A stretch of 64,000 nucleotides of DNA from Archivesica marissinica (taxonomy: Eukaryota > Mollusca > Bivalvia > Venerida > Vesicomyidae), in NCBI GenBank assembly GCA_014843695.1, contig CM026398.1, positions 46,210,745 through 46,274,744 on the forward strand, given 5' to 3'. A program made the translations under genes and the position numbers. The notes under the pieces are model-generated. The model was not told the origin of the DNA, did not search any database, and worked only from the letters and a program-made list of their open reading frames with translations. Shown here piece after piece: positions 62,770-64,000 of this stretch (position 1 is the first letter of the stretch; each line of letters starts with the position of its first letter).

Positions 62770-62945
62770 CTGTATGTGGTTTTTTTCCTTAGTCAGAAAA
62801 TATGCACACAGACGAACCTGCTTTTGTGAAATTACCAGCTGTAAATTACCTTCATTTATGAATAATTTTTAACAAAAATCACCAAGAACTCTGAAAATGG
62901 TGGTTTACTAAAGGTAAGATAGGATAAATGTGTATATGAATTATA
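62770..62945. repeat. Dispersed repeat shared with 781-1035
   Basis: CTGCTTTTGTGAAATTACCA and AATCACCAA(G/T)AACTCTG also occur near the start of the window. Here they adjoin the 5' side of a LINE fragment. Confidence 0.55.
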
Positions 62946-62952
62946 ATATTAT

Positions 62953-64000
62953 TTGTCCACTCTGCTAGAGTCACTCCACAAGCTACTCTGCAAATGCTGG
63001 GATGAGGGTGAAGTTCCCCAAGACATGAGGGACGCATACATAGTTACCCTCTACAAGAACAAATGTGACCGCAGTGACTGCAACAACTACCGTGGCATAT
63101 CACTGCTCAGCATTGTTGGGAAACTGTTTGCCCGCATAGCCTTAACTAAGACTCCAGAAGCTAGCTGATCAAGTCTACCCAGAGTCCCAGTGCGGCTTTC
63201 TCTCCAAGAGGTCAACAGTCGACATGGTATTCTCGCTGAGACAGCTACAAGAAAAGTGTCGTGAGAAACATCAGCCCCTCTACATCGCCTTCATGGATCT
63301 TACCAAAGCGTTCGACCTGGTGAGCCGCGATGGGCTATTCAAGATCCTACCTCTGATCGGCTGCCCGCCCAAGTTTCTTACCATCGAAAAGTCTTTTCAT
63401 GACGGCATAAAGAGTACCGTGCAGTACGACGAAGAAACCTCTACATAATTCAAGGTCAAGAGCGGCGTCAAGCAAGGCTGCGTACTCGCCCCCACACTCT
63501 TCGGCATCTTCTTTGCCATGCTGTTCAGGCACGCTTTCAAGAGAACTACAGAAGGAGTCTACCTTCACTCCAGATCTGACGGCATGCTCTTTAACATCAC
63601 CCGTCTAAAGGCAAAATCCAAGACAAGTCCTCATCAGAGACATGCTCTTTGCCGACGACGCTGCACTTGCTGCCCATACTAAAGAACAGCTCCAGTCACA
63701 GATGGACCGTTTCTCTGCAGCTTGCGACCTCTTCAGCTTAACCATCAGCTTGAAGACCAAAGTCATGTGCCAAGGAACTGCCATCCCACCCGCAATTGTC
63801 ATCGGAGACTATCAGCTTGAGGTCGTCAGCCAATTTACATACATGGGTTCCACAGCCACGAACAACCTCACGCTCGATGTGGAGCTGGACAAATGTATTG
63901 GCAAAGCAGCCTCTACCCTCTCCAGGCTCAGCAAGGTGTGGGAAAACAGACAGCTGACAATCAACACCAAGATAGCGGTGTACAAGGCTTGCGTCGTCAG
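62953..64000 (+). pseudogene. Third LINE fragment: reverse transcriptase, runs off the window
   Basis: Seen across three frames: NNYRGISLLSIVGKLFARI, ESQCGFLSKRSTVDMVFSL, motif A FMDLTKAFDLVSRDGL, motif B GVKQGCVLAPTLFGIFFAML, motif C LFADDAALAAHT, then SQFTYMGSTATNN. A frameshift near 63145, a stop at about 63446 and another frameshift near 63620 make it inactive. Its codon use is GC-richer than the surroundings. It is a different lineage from the LINE at 54557-56743. Confidence 0.85.

Overview
This window looks like nuclear DNA of an invertebrate animal, most likely a bivalve or other lophotrochozoan (inference). It has spliced genes with GT-AG introns, several tRNA-derived SINE families, non-LTR retrotransposon remnants, many short inverted-repeat DNA elements and an exceptional load of minisatellites. 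No prokaryotic feature is seen. Coding exons make up only about 6 percent of the window.

The window holds two real host genes, which I reassembled from splice sites and open frames. Gene A (+ strand, 1760-23961, 10 exons, 644 codons plus stop, no internal stop) encodes a signal peptide, an ectodomain, one transmembrane helix and an intracellular SEFIR-type domain, so it is an interleukin-17-receptor-like protein. Gene B (- strand, about 48225 down to 27628, 8 exons found, signal-peptide exon not found) encodes a paralogue with the same order of parts and largely the same intron phases. The two genes converge tail to tail across about 3.7 kb (23962-27627). Both would be single-pass membrane receptors. 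By family knowledge, SEFIR domains signal by pairing with the SEFIR domain of an Act1/CIKS-type adaptor.

Layout: 1-1760, upstream repeats and SINEs. 1760-23961, gene A, with introns holding TTAA-flanked MITEs, SINEs and minisatellites of 40, 48, about 73, 22, about 13-17 and 48 bp. 23962-27627, intergenic, with a TTAA MITE, a 92-bp palindromic element and a 40-bp array. 27628-48225, gene B, with introns holding arrays of 39, 43, 21, about 83, 41, 36 and 32 bp, several foldback elements and SINEs. 48226-54556, SINEs, an (ACGC)n tract and small repeats. 54557-56743, a decayed LINE on the - strand. 57100-58850, an array with a unit of about 87 bp. 60016-61880, a satellite built from the tRNA-like head of a SINE. 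62050-62575 and 62953-64000, two more LINE fragments.

The most unusual observations are these. (1) A 41-bp minisatellite in gene B has captured the 3' end and splice donor of a coding exon, giving some 60 donor-like copies in the following intron. (2) The head of a SINE has been amplified into a 76-bp satellite of about 24 copies. (3) There are two near-perfect palindromic DNA elements, each with CACAGG ends and an exact 8-bp target duplication. (4) A 48-bp minisatellite has a unit matching the terminal inverted repeat of a small DNA element found elsewhere in the window. All SINE and MITE family names used here (A-D and so on) are local labels, not database names.
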